DNA from: Pseudorhodoplanes sp.
GTDB lineage: Bacteria > Pseudomonadota > Alphaproteobacteria > Rhizobiales > Xanthobacteraceae
Assembly: GCA_032027085.1 (NCBI GenBank)
Contig: JAVSMS010000001.1
Location: 2,201,705-2,265,704 of the forward strand
DNA: 64,000 nucleotides
Reading direction: 5' to 3'
Shown: positions 1 to 8,679 of the stretch, piece by piece
Numbering within the stretch: the first letter of the stretch is position 1
Layout of the letters: the number at the start of each line of letters is the position of its first letter
Translations under genes and position numbers: made by a program
Notes under the pieces: model-generated
Told to the model about the DNA's origin: nothing
Seen by the model: the letters and a program-made list of their open reading frames with translations, nothing else
The model's database searches: none

Positions 1-380
1 AAGCCGAAGCCGAGCGCGGCCATGAGCCCAAAACCCATACCCAGCGTGAGGATGAAGGCCACGATACCCATGCCCGCGGCGATCAGAAAGAACTGGCGTT
101 TGGACCAGCTCAGGCCGGCCTGCGAAATGCGCACCGTCAGCGGCGGCCGCTTCTGCTGCTGCTGGCGCTTCTCAAGCTCCTTCAGCGATTCCTCAACCTG
201 CTCGCGGCGGGATTTCTGCGCGCCTCTGGCGGCGCGCGCCACCGGCTGCGCGCGCGCCACGCTCTCTTTACGCCTTTCCGCCTTGCGCTCGCCGGACAGG
301 ATCGGAAGCAGGAAGACCCAGGCAATCCCGCCGACAGCGACTGTCGCAAGGAACGATAAGGCAAGGACCTGCAGGTTCAT
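1..380 (-). CDS. tadB: TadB, Tad pilus inner-membrane platform protein (N-terminal part)
   Basis: Start codon is at 378-380 on the minus strand and the frame stays open to the window edge, so about 126 N-terminal codons are present. It begins MNLQVLALSFLATVAVGG, a hydrophobic segment, followed by a long Arg/Lys/Glu/Gln-rich cytoplasmic stretch and a second hydrophobic segment (residues about 100-126). This is the usual front end of TadB, the GspF-like platform protein of Tad pili that works with the CpaF ATPase. It lies directly downstream of cpaF (14-base gap) in the same direction. The T2SS-F domain that would prove the call lies outside the window. Confidence 0.82.
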   Translation of the reverse strand, partial: MNLQVLALSFLATVAVGGIAWVFLLPILSGERKAERRKESVARAQPVARAARGAQKSRREQVEESLKELEKRQQQQKRPPLTVRISQAGLSWSKRQFFLIAAGMGIVAFILTLGMGFGLMAALGFG

Positions 381-394
381 GACGTTTACCGCGA

Positions 395-1930
395 TCAGGT
401 GTTGAACGGCTCGTCGGCGATCATCGATGCATCGAGAGCCGCAGCCAGCCGGCGCTCCTCGCCGTAATAGCGCGCGCGCTCCCAGAAACGCGGTCGTCCG
501 ATGCCCGTGGAGCGGTGCCGGCCAATCAGATTGCCATGCGCGTCCTCGCCCATAATCTCATAGACGAACAGGTCCTGGGTGATGATGACGTCGCCTTCCA
601 TGCCCATCACCTCGGTGATGTGAGTGATGCGACGGGAGCCGTCGCGCAGGCGCGCGGCCTGGATGACGACGTCGACCGACGAGCAGATCATCTCGCGGAT
701 GGTGCGGGACGGCAGCGCGTAGCCGCCCATGGTGATCATCGATTCGATACGTGACAGCGCCTCGCGCGGCGAGTTGGCGTGCAGCGTGCCGAGCGAGCCG
801 TCGTGTCCGGTATTCATCGCCTGCAGCAGGTCGAAGGCTTCCGGACCGCGCACCTCGCCGACGATGATACGCTCGGGCCGCATGCGCAGGCAGTTCTTGA
901 CCAGGTCGCGCATGGTGATCTGACCCTCGCCCTCGATATTGGGCGGGCGGGTTTCCAGCCGCACCACATGCGGCTGCTGCAGTTGCAGTTCCGCCGCGTC
1001 CTCGCAGGTGATGATGCGCTCGTCGTCGTCGATGAATTGCGTGAGGCAGTTGAGCAGCGTGGTCTTGCCGGAGCCGGTGCCGCCGGACACGATGGTGTTG
1101 GCCCGGCAGCGACCGATGATCTGCAGGATTTCGGCGCCCTGCGGCGAGATCGAGCCGAATTTCACCAACTGGTCGAGGGTGAGCTTGTCCTTCTTGAACT
1201 TGCGGATGGTGAGCGCGGGACCATCGATCGCCAGCGGCGGCACGATGGCGTTGACGCGTGAGCCGTCGGGCAGGCGCGCGTCGCAGATCGGCGAGGCCTC
1301 GTCGACGCGGCGGCCGATCTGGCTCACGATGCGCTGGCAGATATTCAGAAGCTGCTGATTGTCGCGGAAACGGACGCCGGTCCGGTGAATCTTGCCGGCG
1401 ACTTCGATGTAAACGGTATTGGACCCGTTCACCATGATGTCGGCGATGTCGTCGCGCGCAAGCAGCGGTTCCAGCGGTCCGTAGCCCAGCACGTCGTTGC
1501 AGATATCGTCGAGCAGTTCCTCCTGCTCGGAGATCGACATCACGATATTCTTGATCGCGATAATCTCGTTGACGATGTCGCGGATTTCCTCGCGCGCGGA
1601 ATCGGCGTCGAGCCGCGCCAACTGGCCGAGATCGATCGCTTCGATCAGGGCGCCGAAAATCGTTCCCTTCACCTCATAATAGGCTTCGGAGCGGCGGGTG
1701 TCGGTCGCCACGGCCGGAGCCGTGGGCGGCGCCGCGCGTTGCGGCGCAAGCGGCGGCGAGATCAGCGGCGCGCCAAGGCCCGCGGCGGGCAGCGGTGCGC
1801 GCCCGGTATCGGCCTGGGCCGGCGCCGGTGCGGGCATGGGAGGCGCAGACTTCGGCGCCTGAACGGGCGCCGGAGAAACCGCAACTCCGGAATGGGGATC
1901 ATTGCCGGCGGCACTACGCTTTCCGAACAC
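395..1930 (-). CDS. cpaF: CpaF/TadA, Tad pilus secretion ATPase
   Basis: 511 residues. GspE/PilT-type hexameric ATPase that powers assembly of Flp pili at the inner membrane. The Walker A motif GGTGSGKTT is at residues 283-291, followed by Asp/His boxes (CEDAAELQL) and a Walker B region around [10 protein letters not shown]. Residues 1-80 are a Pro/Ala-rich linker that varies in this family; the conserved N-terminal domain starts near residue 85. It sits between cpaE (22-base gap) and tadB in one minus-strand operon. Length and motifs match the family. Confidence 0.96.
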   Translation of the reverse strand: MFGKRSAAGNDPHSGVAVSPAPVQAPKSAPPMPAPAPAQADTGRAPLPAAGLGAPLISPPLAPQRAAPPTAPAVATDTRRSEAYYEVKGTIFGALIEAIDLGQLARLDADSAREEIRDIVNEIIAIKNIVMSISEQEELLDDICNDVLGYGPLEPLLARDDIADIMVNGSNTVYIEVAGKIHRTGVRFRDNQQLLNICQRIVSQIGRRVDEASPICDARLPDGSRVNAIVPPLAIDGPALTIRKFKKDKLTLDQLVKFGSISPQGAEILQIIGRCRANTIVSGGTGSGKTTLLNCLTQFIDDDERIITCEDAAELQLQQPHVVRLETRPPNIEGEGQITMRDLVKNCLRMRPERIIVGEVRGPEAFDLLQAMNTGHDGSLGTLHANSPREALSRIESMITMGGYALPSRTIREMICSSVDVVIQAARLRDGSRRITHITEVMGMEGDVIITQDLFVYEIMGEDAHGNLIGRHRSTGIGRPRFWERARYYGEERRLAAALDASMIADEPFNT

Positions 1931-1951
1931 GACTCAGCTACTCCGTCGACG

Positions 1952-3232
1952 TCAACTCTGCCGCTTGCGCAGTTTCTGCAATAGCGGCGTGAACAGGCTG
2001 GCTTTGGATTTCTTGGCTTCCGAGCGCCCGGTCAGGATTTGCGCGAGCTGCCGGAATGTTTCCGCCACCTTGTGGTTGGCTGCGACCTCCGCGATCATCT
2101 GGCCGTTATTGGCCGCGGTGCCGAAAATCTGCGGCTCGAACGGAATGATCGCGACCGGCTCATCGTCGAGCGCCTTCGCGAAATCGGCCGGCTTGATTTC
2201 CGGCCGCTTCGGAATGCCGACCTGGTTGAGGATGTAGAAGGGGCGGTGATCGTTCGCCCGCGCCGCCTTCAGGAAATCGACCAGGTTCTTGGCATTGCGC
2301 AGATTGGCAAGATCGGGCGCAGCTACGATCAGGATATCGTCGGCAGAGAGAAGCGTGCGCTGCGTCCAGCCGGTCCATTGATGCGGCACGTCCAGAATGA
2401 TGCAGGGCACGCTGGCGCGCAACGAATCGAAGATCGCATCGAACGCCTCGGCGCCGAAATCATAGACGCGCTCGAGCGTCGCCGGCGCCGCCAGCAGGCT
2501 GAGATTGTCGGAGCATTTCGACAGCAGGCGGTCGACGAAGGCGGTGTCGATGCGCTCGGGGGAGAAGACCGCGTCGGCGATGCCTTGCGGCGGATCCTGG
2601 TTATAGTCGAGGCCGGCGGTGCCGAAGGGGAGATCGAGGTCGGTGACAACCGAATCGAGGGACAGGTCGCGCGCAATCGCCCAACCGATATTGTGGGCCA
2701 CGGTCGACGCGCCGACGCCGCCCTTGGCGCCAACCACAGCGATCACGCGGCCGACCGGCTTCGCATCCGGCGCCGAATACAATCCGCAAACCGCGCGCAC
2801 AATGTCCAGAGTGCCGACCGGCGAGATGAGATAATCGCTCACGCCGCGGCGCACGAGCTCGCGATAAAGAACAATATCGTTGTGCCGTCCAACGACGATG
2901 ACCCTTGTTCCGGCGTCGCAAAGTTCCGCCAGTGAATCCAGTCCGTCGAGGATATTGTCCGGGAGGCTTGCAAATTCCAGCACGATCACATTCGGCGTTG
3001 GCGCGGCGCGGTAAGCCTCGAGCGCCGCGGTGATGCCGCCCATCTGGATCTTCAGATGCGCTTTGCCGAGGCGGCGGTCTTCGCCGGCTGCCTGCACGGC
3101 GGCTGCGGTATCCACCGACTCGCAGAAGGCCTGGATCGAGATGCGCGGCGCCGGCGCGATGTGTTCGTCGCGGGCGGGAAGGGTGTCCGGCGCCCCGTCG
3201 GGAACGGCGGTCTGAAGCGCGTGTCTCATCAT
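1952..3232 (-). CDS. cpaE: CpaE/TadZ, pilus localisation ParA-like ATPase
   Basis: 426 residues. The N-terminal part (about 30-155) resembles a response-regulator receiver fold without a clear phospho-acceptor pocket. The C-terminal part (about 160-400) is a MinD/ParA ATPase with the deviant Walker A GAKGGVGAST at 168-177. TadZ proteins place the Tad machine in the cell, often at a pole. The start ATGATG overlaps the cpaD stop by 4 bases (3229-3232), which suggests translational coupling. Confidence 0.94.
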   Translation of the reverse strand: MMRHALQTAVPDGAPDTLPARDEHIAPAPRISIQAFCESVDTAAAVQAAGEDRRLGKAHLKIQMGGITAALEAYRAAPTPNVIVLEFASLPDNILDGLDSLAELCDAGTRVIVVGRHNDIVLYRELVRRGVSDYLISPVGTLDIVRAVCGLYSAPDAKPVGRVIAVVGAKGGVGASTVAHNIGWAIARDLSLDSVVTDLDLPFGTAGLDYNQDPPQGIADAVFSPERIDTAFVDRLLSKCSDNLSLLAAPATLERVYDFGAEAFDAIFDSLRASVPCIILDVPHQWTGWTQRTLLSADDILIVAAPDLANLRNAKNLVDFLKAARANDHRPFYILNQVGIPKRPEIKPADFAKALDDEPVAIIPFEPQIFGTAANNGQMIAEVAANHKVAETFRQLAQILTGRSEAKKSKASLFTPLLQKLRKRQS

Positions 3233-3978
3233 TTACCGACGTCGCTCAGTTTGGCTTTTTCATAGGCGTTGGGATATTTGCCCGAGAATTCTTCGCCCTT
3301 GCGATACTTCTCGAGCGCCACGGAGCGCCGCGCCTCATAGACGCCGGTTTCTCCGCGCGGCTGGACCAGATCGGCCGGGTTGTCGACCATCGCCGCGAGA
3401 TTGCGCTGGTTGGCGCATCCGAGATTCCAGTACGGCCGGTTCTGGTTGTAGGAGGTGTCCATGGTTGCTCCGAGATCGTGCGGCCACAGCCCGCACGGGC
3501 CTGCCTCGGCGCTCACGCGCGGAAAATTCAGCCGCACGGTCGCCAGTTTGGTCGGATCGGGATGCGTATAGGGGCGTACGACCACGGCATGGCCGGGCAC
3601 GCCCGCGGCGGCGAGGATCGAGCGGATTTCCCGCACCGCCTGCGAGGCGGCGATCTCGTTGGGGGAGGCCGCCGGCACCTCGATGATCATGCCGCCGGTC
3701 GCTTCACGTTTCCACACATGCGCGAAAGCCAGCACGTCGGCGCGCTGTTCCGCGTTCAGGGAGCCGCGGCTCTTGCCGATAAAGACCTCGACGGTGCGGT
3801 CGCTCTCCTTGATGGCGATGGGATGCCGCTTGCGGTAGTCGGTCGGGATGCTTGCGGTCGTGTCCTTCGCGACATAGCAGCCGGAGACGGCGAGCGTCAT
3901 TCCCGCGGCCGCCAGGAGCCGCGCGGCTTTGCGCGCGAGCCCGCTGCGGCTCTTCAGATGGGAACGTGAGAGAGTCAT
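3229..3978 (-). CDS. cpaD: CpaD, Tad pilus assembly lipoprotein
   Basis: 249 residues from the ATG at 3978, chosen because a GAGGAG ribosome site lies just upstream; an in-frame start at 4002 is possible but has no such site. A lipoprotein-like signal segment ends in AVSGC (lipobox), then comes the CpaD domain, with Cys residues near GPCGLWP and NLGCANQRN. CpaD is an outer-membrane lipoprotein thought to help the CpaC secretin. It lies 24 bases after cpaC and overlaps cpaE. Confidence 0.92.
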   Translation of the reverse strand: MTLSRSHLKSRSGLARKAARLLAAAGMTLAVSGCYVAKDTTASIPTDYRKRHPIAIKESDRTVEVFIGKSRGSLNAEQRADVLAFAHVWKREATGGMIIEVPAASPNEIAASQAVREIRSILAAAGVPGHAVVVRPYTHPDPTKLATVRLNFPRVSAEAGPCGLWPHDLGATMDTSYNQNRPYWNLGCANQRNLAAMVDNPADLVQPRGETGVYEARRSVALEKYRKGEEFSGKYPNAYEKAKLSDVGK

Positions 3979-4002
3979 CAATCGTCTCCTCGTGACTTGC
4001 AC

Positions 4003-5436
4003 TCAGTCGAGAATGAAGCCGACATTGCCGTGATAGATTTTCCGCGGATCGACCTTGTCCTGGATGCCGTAGATCCTGTTCAGCCGTCCGAGCAGGATGC
4101 TCGAGGCATCCGGCGCGTCGGCAAAGCCGTCGTCGGGGCGCGAGAGATCCTTCTGCGCCACCGCGCGGACCACATACGGCGTCACCAGGATCATCAACTC
4201 GGTCTGACGGTTGACGTAGTCGCGGCTCTTGAACAGCGAACCGAGGATCGGCAGTTGCATCAGGCCGGGAAGGCCGTTGAGCTGCTGCTTGGTCGACTCC
4301 TGGATCATGCCAGCCATCGCCAAAGCGCCGCCGGAGGGGATTTCGACCACGGTTTCTGCGCGCCGGGTGCGGATCGAGGGGATCGTTGTGGAGGTCGTCG
4401 ATCCCGGAATGGTCATGGAAATCGCGCCCTCGCTCGACAGATCGGAAACCTCCGTCATCACCTTCAGGCTGATGCGGCCCTCGGAAAGCACGACCGGCGT
4501 GAAGGCCAGGCTGACGCCGAATTTCTTGAAATCGATCTGCTGCTGGCAGATGGGCGGCGATCTAGTGGTGTCGCAGCTCAGGCCATTCGGAATGGGAAAT
4601 TCGCCGCCGGCGATGAAGGTCGCCGTCTCTCCCGAGATCGCGGTCAGGTTAGGTTCTGCGAGCGTCCGGATCACGCCGGCGCGATCCATCGCCCGCAGCG
4701 TGGCCGTGATGCCGCGGAAATTGCCCCTGATGGCGGAATTGCTGAGGTCTGAGCCAAAGGCAGTGAAGGGATTGTTGGTGACAAAGTCAACAACGGAGGA
4801 GCCGCCGCCGATGCTGCCGTTCAGGTTGATACCGAGCTGCTTGATGACATCGCGTTGCACCTCGGCAACCGTCACTTTCAGCATGACCTGGTCGCGTCCG
4901 CGCACGTTGATGTTGTTGATGACCTTGTTTTCGCCGGCGAGTCGTGTCGCGAGATCGAAGGCTTGCTGCGCTTCACCCTGGTTGGCCGCAAGCCCTGTCA
5001 GCACAACGCCGTCGCCAAGCCCATCGGCGCGGATATCGGAATTCGGGAACATCTGCTTCAGCGCGGCGCGCAGGCCGTTGAGGTCGCGGGTGACGGCGAT
5101 GTCGAAGCCGGCGATCTGCCGCCCCTCGCTGTCGAAGAAGAAGATGCTGGTTTGCCCCGACTTCACGCCGATCATGTAGGCGCGGCGGGAGGAGCGAACG
5201 ACGGCGTTGGCGATAGTGGGATCGGCGACCAGGACATCCTTGATGTCATTCGGCAGATCGACGACGACAGCCTTGCCGACGCCGAGGCTCACCTGCCGCG
5301 AGCTCAGTTCGCTGCCGACCACTTGAATGACCGGCATGCGCGGCTCGGCTGCGCCGGACAGGTCCGCGCATGCGATACCGCCGATTGCAGCCAGCGCGGC
5401 CAGCGACACGCTTCGGATCAGCGACCGATGCAGCAT
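4003..5436 (-). CDS. cpaC: CpaC/RcpA, Tad pilus outer-membrane secretin
   Basis: 477 residues with an N-terminal signal peptide (SLAALAAIGGIACADLSGA). The order is: a pilus N-domain (about 38-105, VSLGVGKAVVVDLP), a BON-like domain (about 105-180), and a secretin channel domain (about 200-430) containing TAISGETATFIAGGEFPIP and the closing VEIPSGGALAMAGMI region. It forms the outer-membrane channel for Flp pili. It is in the minus-strand cpa operon, 22 bases after cpaB. The N-domain is duplicated as a separate gene at 8058-8540. Confidence 0.96.
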   Translation of the reverse strand: MLHRSLIRSVSLAALAAIGGIACADLSGAAEPRMPVIQVVGSELSSRQVSLGVGKAVVVDLPNDIKDVLVADPTIANAVVRSSRRAYMIGVKSGQTSIFFFDSEGRQIAGFDIAVTRDLNGLRAALKQMFPNSDIRADGLGDGVVLTGLAANQGEAQQAFDLATRLAGENKVINNINVRGRDQVMLKVTVAEVQRDVIKQLGINLNGSIGGGSSVVDFVTNNPFTAFGSDLSNSAIRGNFRGITATLRAMDRAGVIRTLAEPNLTAISGETATFIAGGEFPIPNGLSCDTTRSPPICQQQIDFKKFGVSLAFTPVVLSEGRISLKVMTEVSDLSSEGAISMTIPGSTTSTTIPSIRTRRAETVVEIPSGGALAMAGMIQESTKQQLNGLPGLMQLPILGSLFKSRDYVNRQTELMILVTPYVVRAVAQKDLSRPDDGFADAPDASSILLGRLNRIYGIQDKVDPRKIYHGNVGFILD

Positions 5437-5458
5437 GGGAGTGTTCCTTCTGGACCCT

Positions 5459-6253
5459 TCACTTCGTCATCTTGGTGGTGGACACGCCGTAGCGGATCAC
5501 TTTGATCTCGTTGCGCGACGATGAGGTATCCTCGGTAGCGGCCGTCCTGGCGGTGTCGACGATGCTGCGCAAAGCCAGCGCCACGACGCCGATCTGCTGC
5601 GCCAGCACCAGGGTTTCGGCCTGGCCCGGCGACAATTCGAGGGTGGCAGTCTTGCCGACGACGACCTTCTGCCCGTTCTTGTCCTCGACCGTCTGGTCGA
5701 TGGCGAGCACGCGGACATTCCTGAGAATGGTCTCGCTGATATGCGCTTCCGTGCTGGAGGCCTTCTCGGCCTCCTTGTCGCGCCGGTAGAGGATCACGTC
5801 GACATGATCGCCGGGAATGATGAAGCCGCCGGCGCCGGTCTCCGGCTTGATTTCGGTCGACACCGCGCGCATGCCCGAGGGCAGGATCGCGGCCATGTAG
5901 CCGGACTGGCCGGCCTTGATCAGGCGCGATTCCTGGATCGGCTCGCCGGCGACGAAGGCCGCGCGGGCATAGGATTTTGACAAGTCCTCGATGGCGTTGG
6001 GCCGGTCGGACTTGCGGATGAAGTGCGGCCCGGCCGAAGCGGTCGGCCAGATTTTCCATTCAAGATCTTGCGCCGAAACGGGCATACCGGCGCCGATATC
6101 GGATTTCGCCACCAGGATATCGGTGGTCTCGAGCTGGGCGACCGGCTTTTCCGGCTGCGGAGCCGGCTTCTCGCCGCCCCGGCCGGCCAGCAGCGCGGCC
6201 AGACCTCCGGCGGCAACGGCCACACCCAGCACTACAAGGCGCGCGGCTTTCAT
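5459..6253 (-). CDS. cpaB: CpaB/RcpC, Tad pilus assembly protein
   Basis: 264 residues. One N-terminal membrane segment (MKAARLVVLGVAVAAGGLAALLAG) is followed by an SAF domain (about 45-110, with DILVAKSDIGAGMPV) and the RcpC/CpaB domain, ending in the conserved VIRYGVSTTKM type tail. It is a periplasmic partner of the secretin. It is the first gene of the cpaBCDEF-tadB run. The upstream 380 bases hold palindromes and a repeat rather than a gene. Confidence 0.95.
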   Translation of the reverse strand: MKAARLVVLGVAVAAGGLAALLAGRGGEKPAPQPEKPVAQLETTDILVAKSDIGAGMPVSAQDLEWKIWPTASAGPHFIRKSDRPNAIEDLSKSYARAAFVAGEPIQESRLIKAGQSGYMAAILPSGMRAVSTEIKPETGAGGFIIPGDHVDVILYRRDKEAEKASSTEAHISETILRNVRVLAIDQTVEDKNGQKVVVGKTATLELSPGQAETLVLAQQIGVVALALRSIVDTARTAATEDTSSSRNEIKVIRYGVSTTKMTK

Positions 6254-6310
6254 ACGCTGTCACTTTCCACAACTGACGCAACGAGCCGGGGACATCCGGC
6301 GTCGGTGGAT

Positions 6311-6357
6311 TTGACCACTCAAAGGTCAATTCGTGGTTAATGAGCGGTTTGCAAACC
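6311..6357. promoter_or_regulatory. Two palindromes upstream of cpaB
   Basis: TTGACC at 6311-6316 pairs with GGTCAA at 6324-6329 across 7 bases, 58 bases before the cpaB start. GGTTTGCAAACC at 6346-6357 is a perfect 12-base palindrome between two TTAA tetramers. Such symmetry fits dimeric regulators. No protein can be assigned, and no matching copy was seen elsewhere in the window. Confidence 0.35.
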
Positions 6358-6430
6358 AAGTTAATTTTGGATTGCTGGCGCGCGCCGTACGAGAGTGTGA
6401 TCGGGTCAATTGAAGCAGTGTCCTGACCAT

Positions 6431-6600
6431 CACCGTCACCCTGAGGAGCTTGCGCACCGATCTCGGGTTTACCCGAAATCCGCATTCCTGAATTTGCAGG
6501 TCGGCTATAGCCGACTTGCGTGCGCAAGCCTCGAAGGGCGACGACCCGGGCCAGCCATCCTTCGAGGTTCGCTTCGCTCGCACCTCAGGATGATGGAGAA
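6431..6600. repeat. Palindromic intergenic repeat family A, copy 1, with a 66-base insert
   Basis: This copy starts CACCGTCACCCTGAGG and ends CACCTCAGGATGATGG, with inner pairing arms CCTCGAAGGG and CCATCCTTCGAGG. The same unit is at 8583-8679 and 10531-10649. Compared with copy 2 it carries 66 extra bases (6455-6520) bounded by CTTGCG at 6449-6454 and 6515-6520. The extra part contains its own palindrome, TCGGCTATAGCCGA. Such units are common in Rhizobiales genomes and fold into long hairpins. Confidence 0.85.
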
Positions 6601-6636
6601 ATGCTTTCAACCGATCTGGACAAGAACGAACAAGCG

Positions 6637-7140
6637 TCAGAATCCGAGCGGCTTCATCCAGATCGTGTTTGGGTAGATCACGATCGCGGCGGCGGCGAGC
6701 GCGATGCCGTAGGGAATGCCGCCGCGTGGCTCGTGCAGACGCTGCGCCCATTCGCGGTTGGCGAGCATGAGCGGCAGCGGCCAGGCGCGGATCTGCAAGA
6801 GAAGCAGCGTCAATGCGCCGCCGAAGATCGAGGCGATCAGAAGATATTCCATCAGATGCGTGAAGCCGAACCACAAGGCAGTGGCGGCTGCCAGCTTCGC
6901 GTCGCCACCGCCAATCCAGCCAAATGCGAAACACGCAAACGCGATCGCCAGCACCAGAAGGCCGGCGCCAGCATGCCACAGCATGTCGGTGGGAGAGAGG
7001 CCGACAAGGACTGCCATCACCGCGAAGCCGACGACGAGCAGGATCGAGACGCGGTTGGAAATGGTCATCGTGAACAGATCGCTCCATGCCGCGAACAGCA
7101 TGAGCGCGGGAAACAATGACAATCTGATCGCGTCGATCAT
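6637..7140 (-). CDS. cpaA: CpaA, prepilin peptidase of the Tad pilus
   Basis: 167 residues, almost wholly membrane-embedded (five or six hydrophobic segments), matching family A24 short prepilin peptidases. Both catalytic Asp regions are visible: WSDLFTMTISN near residue 20 and the GGGDAK motif near residue 76. It cleaves the leader from Flp and the TadE-like pseudopilins. It lies just downstream of the flp-side genes and is separated from cpaB by the intergenic repeat region. Confidence 0.94.
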   Translation of the reverse strand: MIDAIRLSLFPALMLFAAWSDLFTMTISNRVSILLVVGFAVMAVLVGLSPTDMLWHAGAGLLVLAIAFACFAFGWIGGGDAKLAAATALWFGFTHLMEYLLIASIFGGALTLLLLQIRAWPLPLMLANREWAQRLHEPRGGIPYGIALAAAAIVIYPNTIWMKPLGF

Positions 7141-7165
7141 TGGAGAAGTCTTGCAGCCTGTCCGT

Positions 7166-7336
7166 TTAATTCATCCAGCCGGCCATGGTTGCAAGCTCGA
7201 TGAATGCCGGCGCCAGTTTCTTGCTGATGGCGAGATAAGTCGCGATCGTGGCCAGAATGATGGCAGCAACGATCAGCGAGAATTCGAGCCGGCCGTGTTC
7301 CGGATGATGTTTTGAAGTTTCCGACACGCGCCGCAT
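7166..7336 (-). CDS. Small pilin-like membrane protein, function unknown
   Basis: 56 residues from the ATG at 7336, which has an AGGGACAGG-like site upstream. The layout resembles a pilin: a short basic/hydrophilic head ending in Gly15, then RLEFSLIVAAIILA, a single hydrophobic helix, and a short tail. A Glu lies three residues after Gly15 rather than the usual five in type IV and Flp pilins, so cleavage by CpaA is uncertain. It sits between cpaA (25-base gap) and flp. I do not recognise a family. Confidence 0.6.
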   Translation of the reverse strand: MRRVSETSKHHPEHGRLEFSLIVAAIILATIATYLAISKKLAPAFIELATMAGWMN

Positions 7337-7463
7337 GTCCACACACCTGTCCCTTAAGTCCACATGTCTTGCGACAGCTAAACGGGACGGCGCTAAGAAT
7401 CGGTAAGAAATCAAGGTCGATTTTTGGTTACTTTCGCGCAATTGCGTGGCCGCGTGTGCAAAC

Positions 7464-7493
7464 AAAAAAGCTCCGGCCTCTGCCGGAGCTTTT
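7464..7493 (-). terminator. Intrinsic terminator after flp
   Basis: On the minus strand, AGCTCCGGC and GCCGGAGCT form a 9-base-pair stem with a 4-base loop, followed by a run of six T (complement of 7464-7469). It is 27 bases beyond the flp stop at 7520, so much flp transcription probably ends here, with read-through to the pilus genes. Confidence 0.85.
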
Positions 7494-7519
7494 CTGCAAT
7501 TGCAAAGATGGGCGCAGCC

Positions 7520-7684
7520 TTACTTCAAGGCAGCCGCAATGGTTCCCCATGTCGTATTCAGGTTCGTACCGGCAAGCTGCACGGCCGCGATGATAACAAC
7601 CGCGATACCGGCGGCGATCAGGCCGTATTCGATGGCGGTCGCGCCGGACTCGTCCGACACAAAACGCGCGACAAGATTCTTCAT
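7520..7684 (-). CDS. flp: Flp/Fap major pilin subunit
   Basis: 54 residues from the ATG at 7684, supported by AGGAG upstream; a longer in-frame start exists at 7708 but lacks a ribosome site. The sequence MKNLVARFVSDESGATAIEY shows the Flp cleavage motif G/ATAIEY, with Glu at +5 and Tyr at +6 after the cut, then a long hydrophobic helix. It is the structural subunit of the Tad pilus, processed by CpaA. It has its own terminator, consistent with high expression. Confidence 0.95.
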   Translation of the reverse strand: MKNLVARFVSDESGATAIEYGLIAAGIAVVIIAAVQLAGTNLNTTWGTIAAALK

Positions 7685-7708
7685 ATTAGGCTCCTGAGTG
7701 ATCCACAC

Positions 7709-8057
7709 GTCGTGTGCCCCCTGGACCTGCTTTTTCGTCAGTTGTCCGGAACACGCGAGGAACCTAGCGGTACCGCCTTGCGGCTCCGTTAATCCGATCG
7801 CATAAACATGCGTGTAATTCGGCTTTCTTGTCTGTGGTTAAAATACCATTGCAGCGATATCCGCGCCGTTTTGCGGGCCTTTTTCAGGCGTTTGTGCATG
7901 TCGCCGCGAACGGACCGAACGTGTGAAGATGCAGTTAGCACGCCAGTGCAAAGTGTTTGCGGTTCCTTCATCTCTTTGCAGTGAAGTCAGCGCGGAACCG
8001 CATGGCGTTCTGATTGCGGTCCCGGATCCGGTTTAGTCCTGCGTGCGGAGAGTTCCG
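7709..8057. other. Divergent intergenic stretch upstream of flp
   Basis: 349 bases between flp (minus) and the pilus N-domain protein (plus). It must hold the promoters for both directions. I see no coding frame with normal codon use, no repeat and no confident -10/-35 pair. Confidence 0.6.
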
Positions 8058-8540
8058 ATGAAGGCGTTCGCGAGGCGGCGTGGCCGCAGTCTCATTCTGT
8101 CTTGCGCCGCCCTGTCTCTGCTCATGGTCATGCCATCACTGGCCGGCGCCGACGCGCCGAACGCCGACAGTCTCACCCTTATTGTGGATGAAGCAAGACT
8201 GATCCGGATGCCCGACCGCACGGCGACGCTGGTGATCGGCAACCCGCTGATCGCCGACGCCTCCATTCAGCCCGGCGGGCTGATGGTGCTGACCGGCAAG
8301 GGATACGGGCAGACCAACCTGATCGCGCTTGATCGCGAGGGCAACAAGCTCCTGGATAGGAACCTTCTGGTGAAGCGCTCCGGCGAGCTCGTCACCGTCT
8401 ATCGCGGCATCCTGCGGGAAAGCTATAGCTGCGCGCCGCAATGCGAGCCGCGCAATACGCTCGGCGACGTTCCGGCCTTCTTCAACACGACGCTTACCCA
8501 GACGGTGACCCGCAACAACCAGGCGTCGGCGATCAAGTGA
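8058..8540 (+). CDS. Stand-alone pilus secretin N-domain protein (CpaC-like N-terminus)
   Basis: 160 residues from the ATG at 8058 (GGAG seven bases upstream). It has a signal peptide (ALSLLMVMPSLAGA), then one domain (about 35-110) that parallels the CpaC N-terminal domain: LIVDEARLIRMPDRTATLVI, GNPLIADASI and GYGQTNLIALDREGN line up with VSLGVGKAVVVDLP, ADPTIANAVV and SGQTSIFFFDSEGR of CpaC. No channel domain follows; the tail carries two Cys (SCAPQC). Probably a periplasmic accessory of the Tad system. Confidence 0.85.
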   Translation: MKAFARRRGRSLILSCAALSLLMVMPSLAGADAPNADSLTLIVDEARLIRMPDRTATLVIGNPLIADASIQPGGLMVLTGKGYGQTNLIALDREGNKLLDRNLLVKRSGELVTVYRGILRESYSCAPQCEPRNTLGDVPAFFNTTLTQTVTRNNQASAIK

Positions 8541-8582
8541 CTGGGCTGCATTCGCTTTATGGAAGTGGCTTGCTCCGAATAT

Positions 8583-8679
8583 CACCGTCACCTTGAGGCG
8601 CTTGCGTGCGCAAGCCTCGAAGGGCGACGGCCGCCATCCTTCGAGGCTCGCTTCGCTCGCACCTCAGGATGACGGAGAA
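8583..8679. repeat. Palindromic intergenic repeat family A, copy 2
   Basis: Uninterrupted copy of the unit at 6431-6600: CACCGTCACCTTGAGG on the left, ACCTCAGGATGACGG on the right, with CCTCGAAGGGCGACGG and CCATCCTTCGAGG as inner arms. It lies between two convergently unrelated plus-strand pilus genes and probably forms a long hairpin in RNA. The short central loop GCTTGCGTGCGCAAGC is the site of the 66-base insert in copy 1. Confidence 0.85.

Larger units (their letters stand above)
6254..6636. other. Intergenic stretch between cpaA and cpaB
   Basis: No convincing gene in these 383 bases. They hold an inverted repeat TTGACC-N7-GGTCAA at 6311-6329, a perfect palindrome GGTTTGCAAACC at 6346-6357 flanked by TTAA on both sides, and the palindromic repeat at 6431-6600. 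The first two are plausible control sites for the cpaB operon, whose start codon is at 6253. Short open frames here come from the repeat. Confidence 0.7.
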
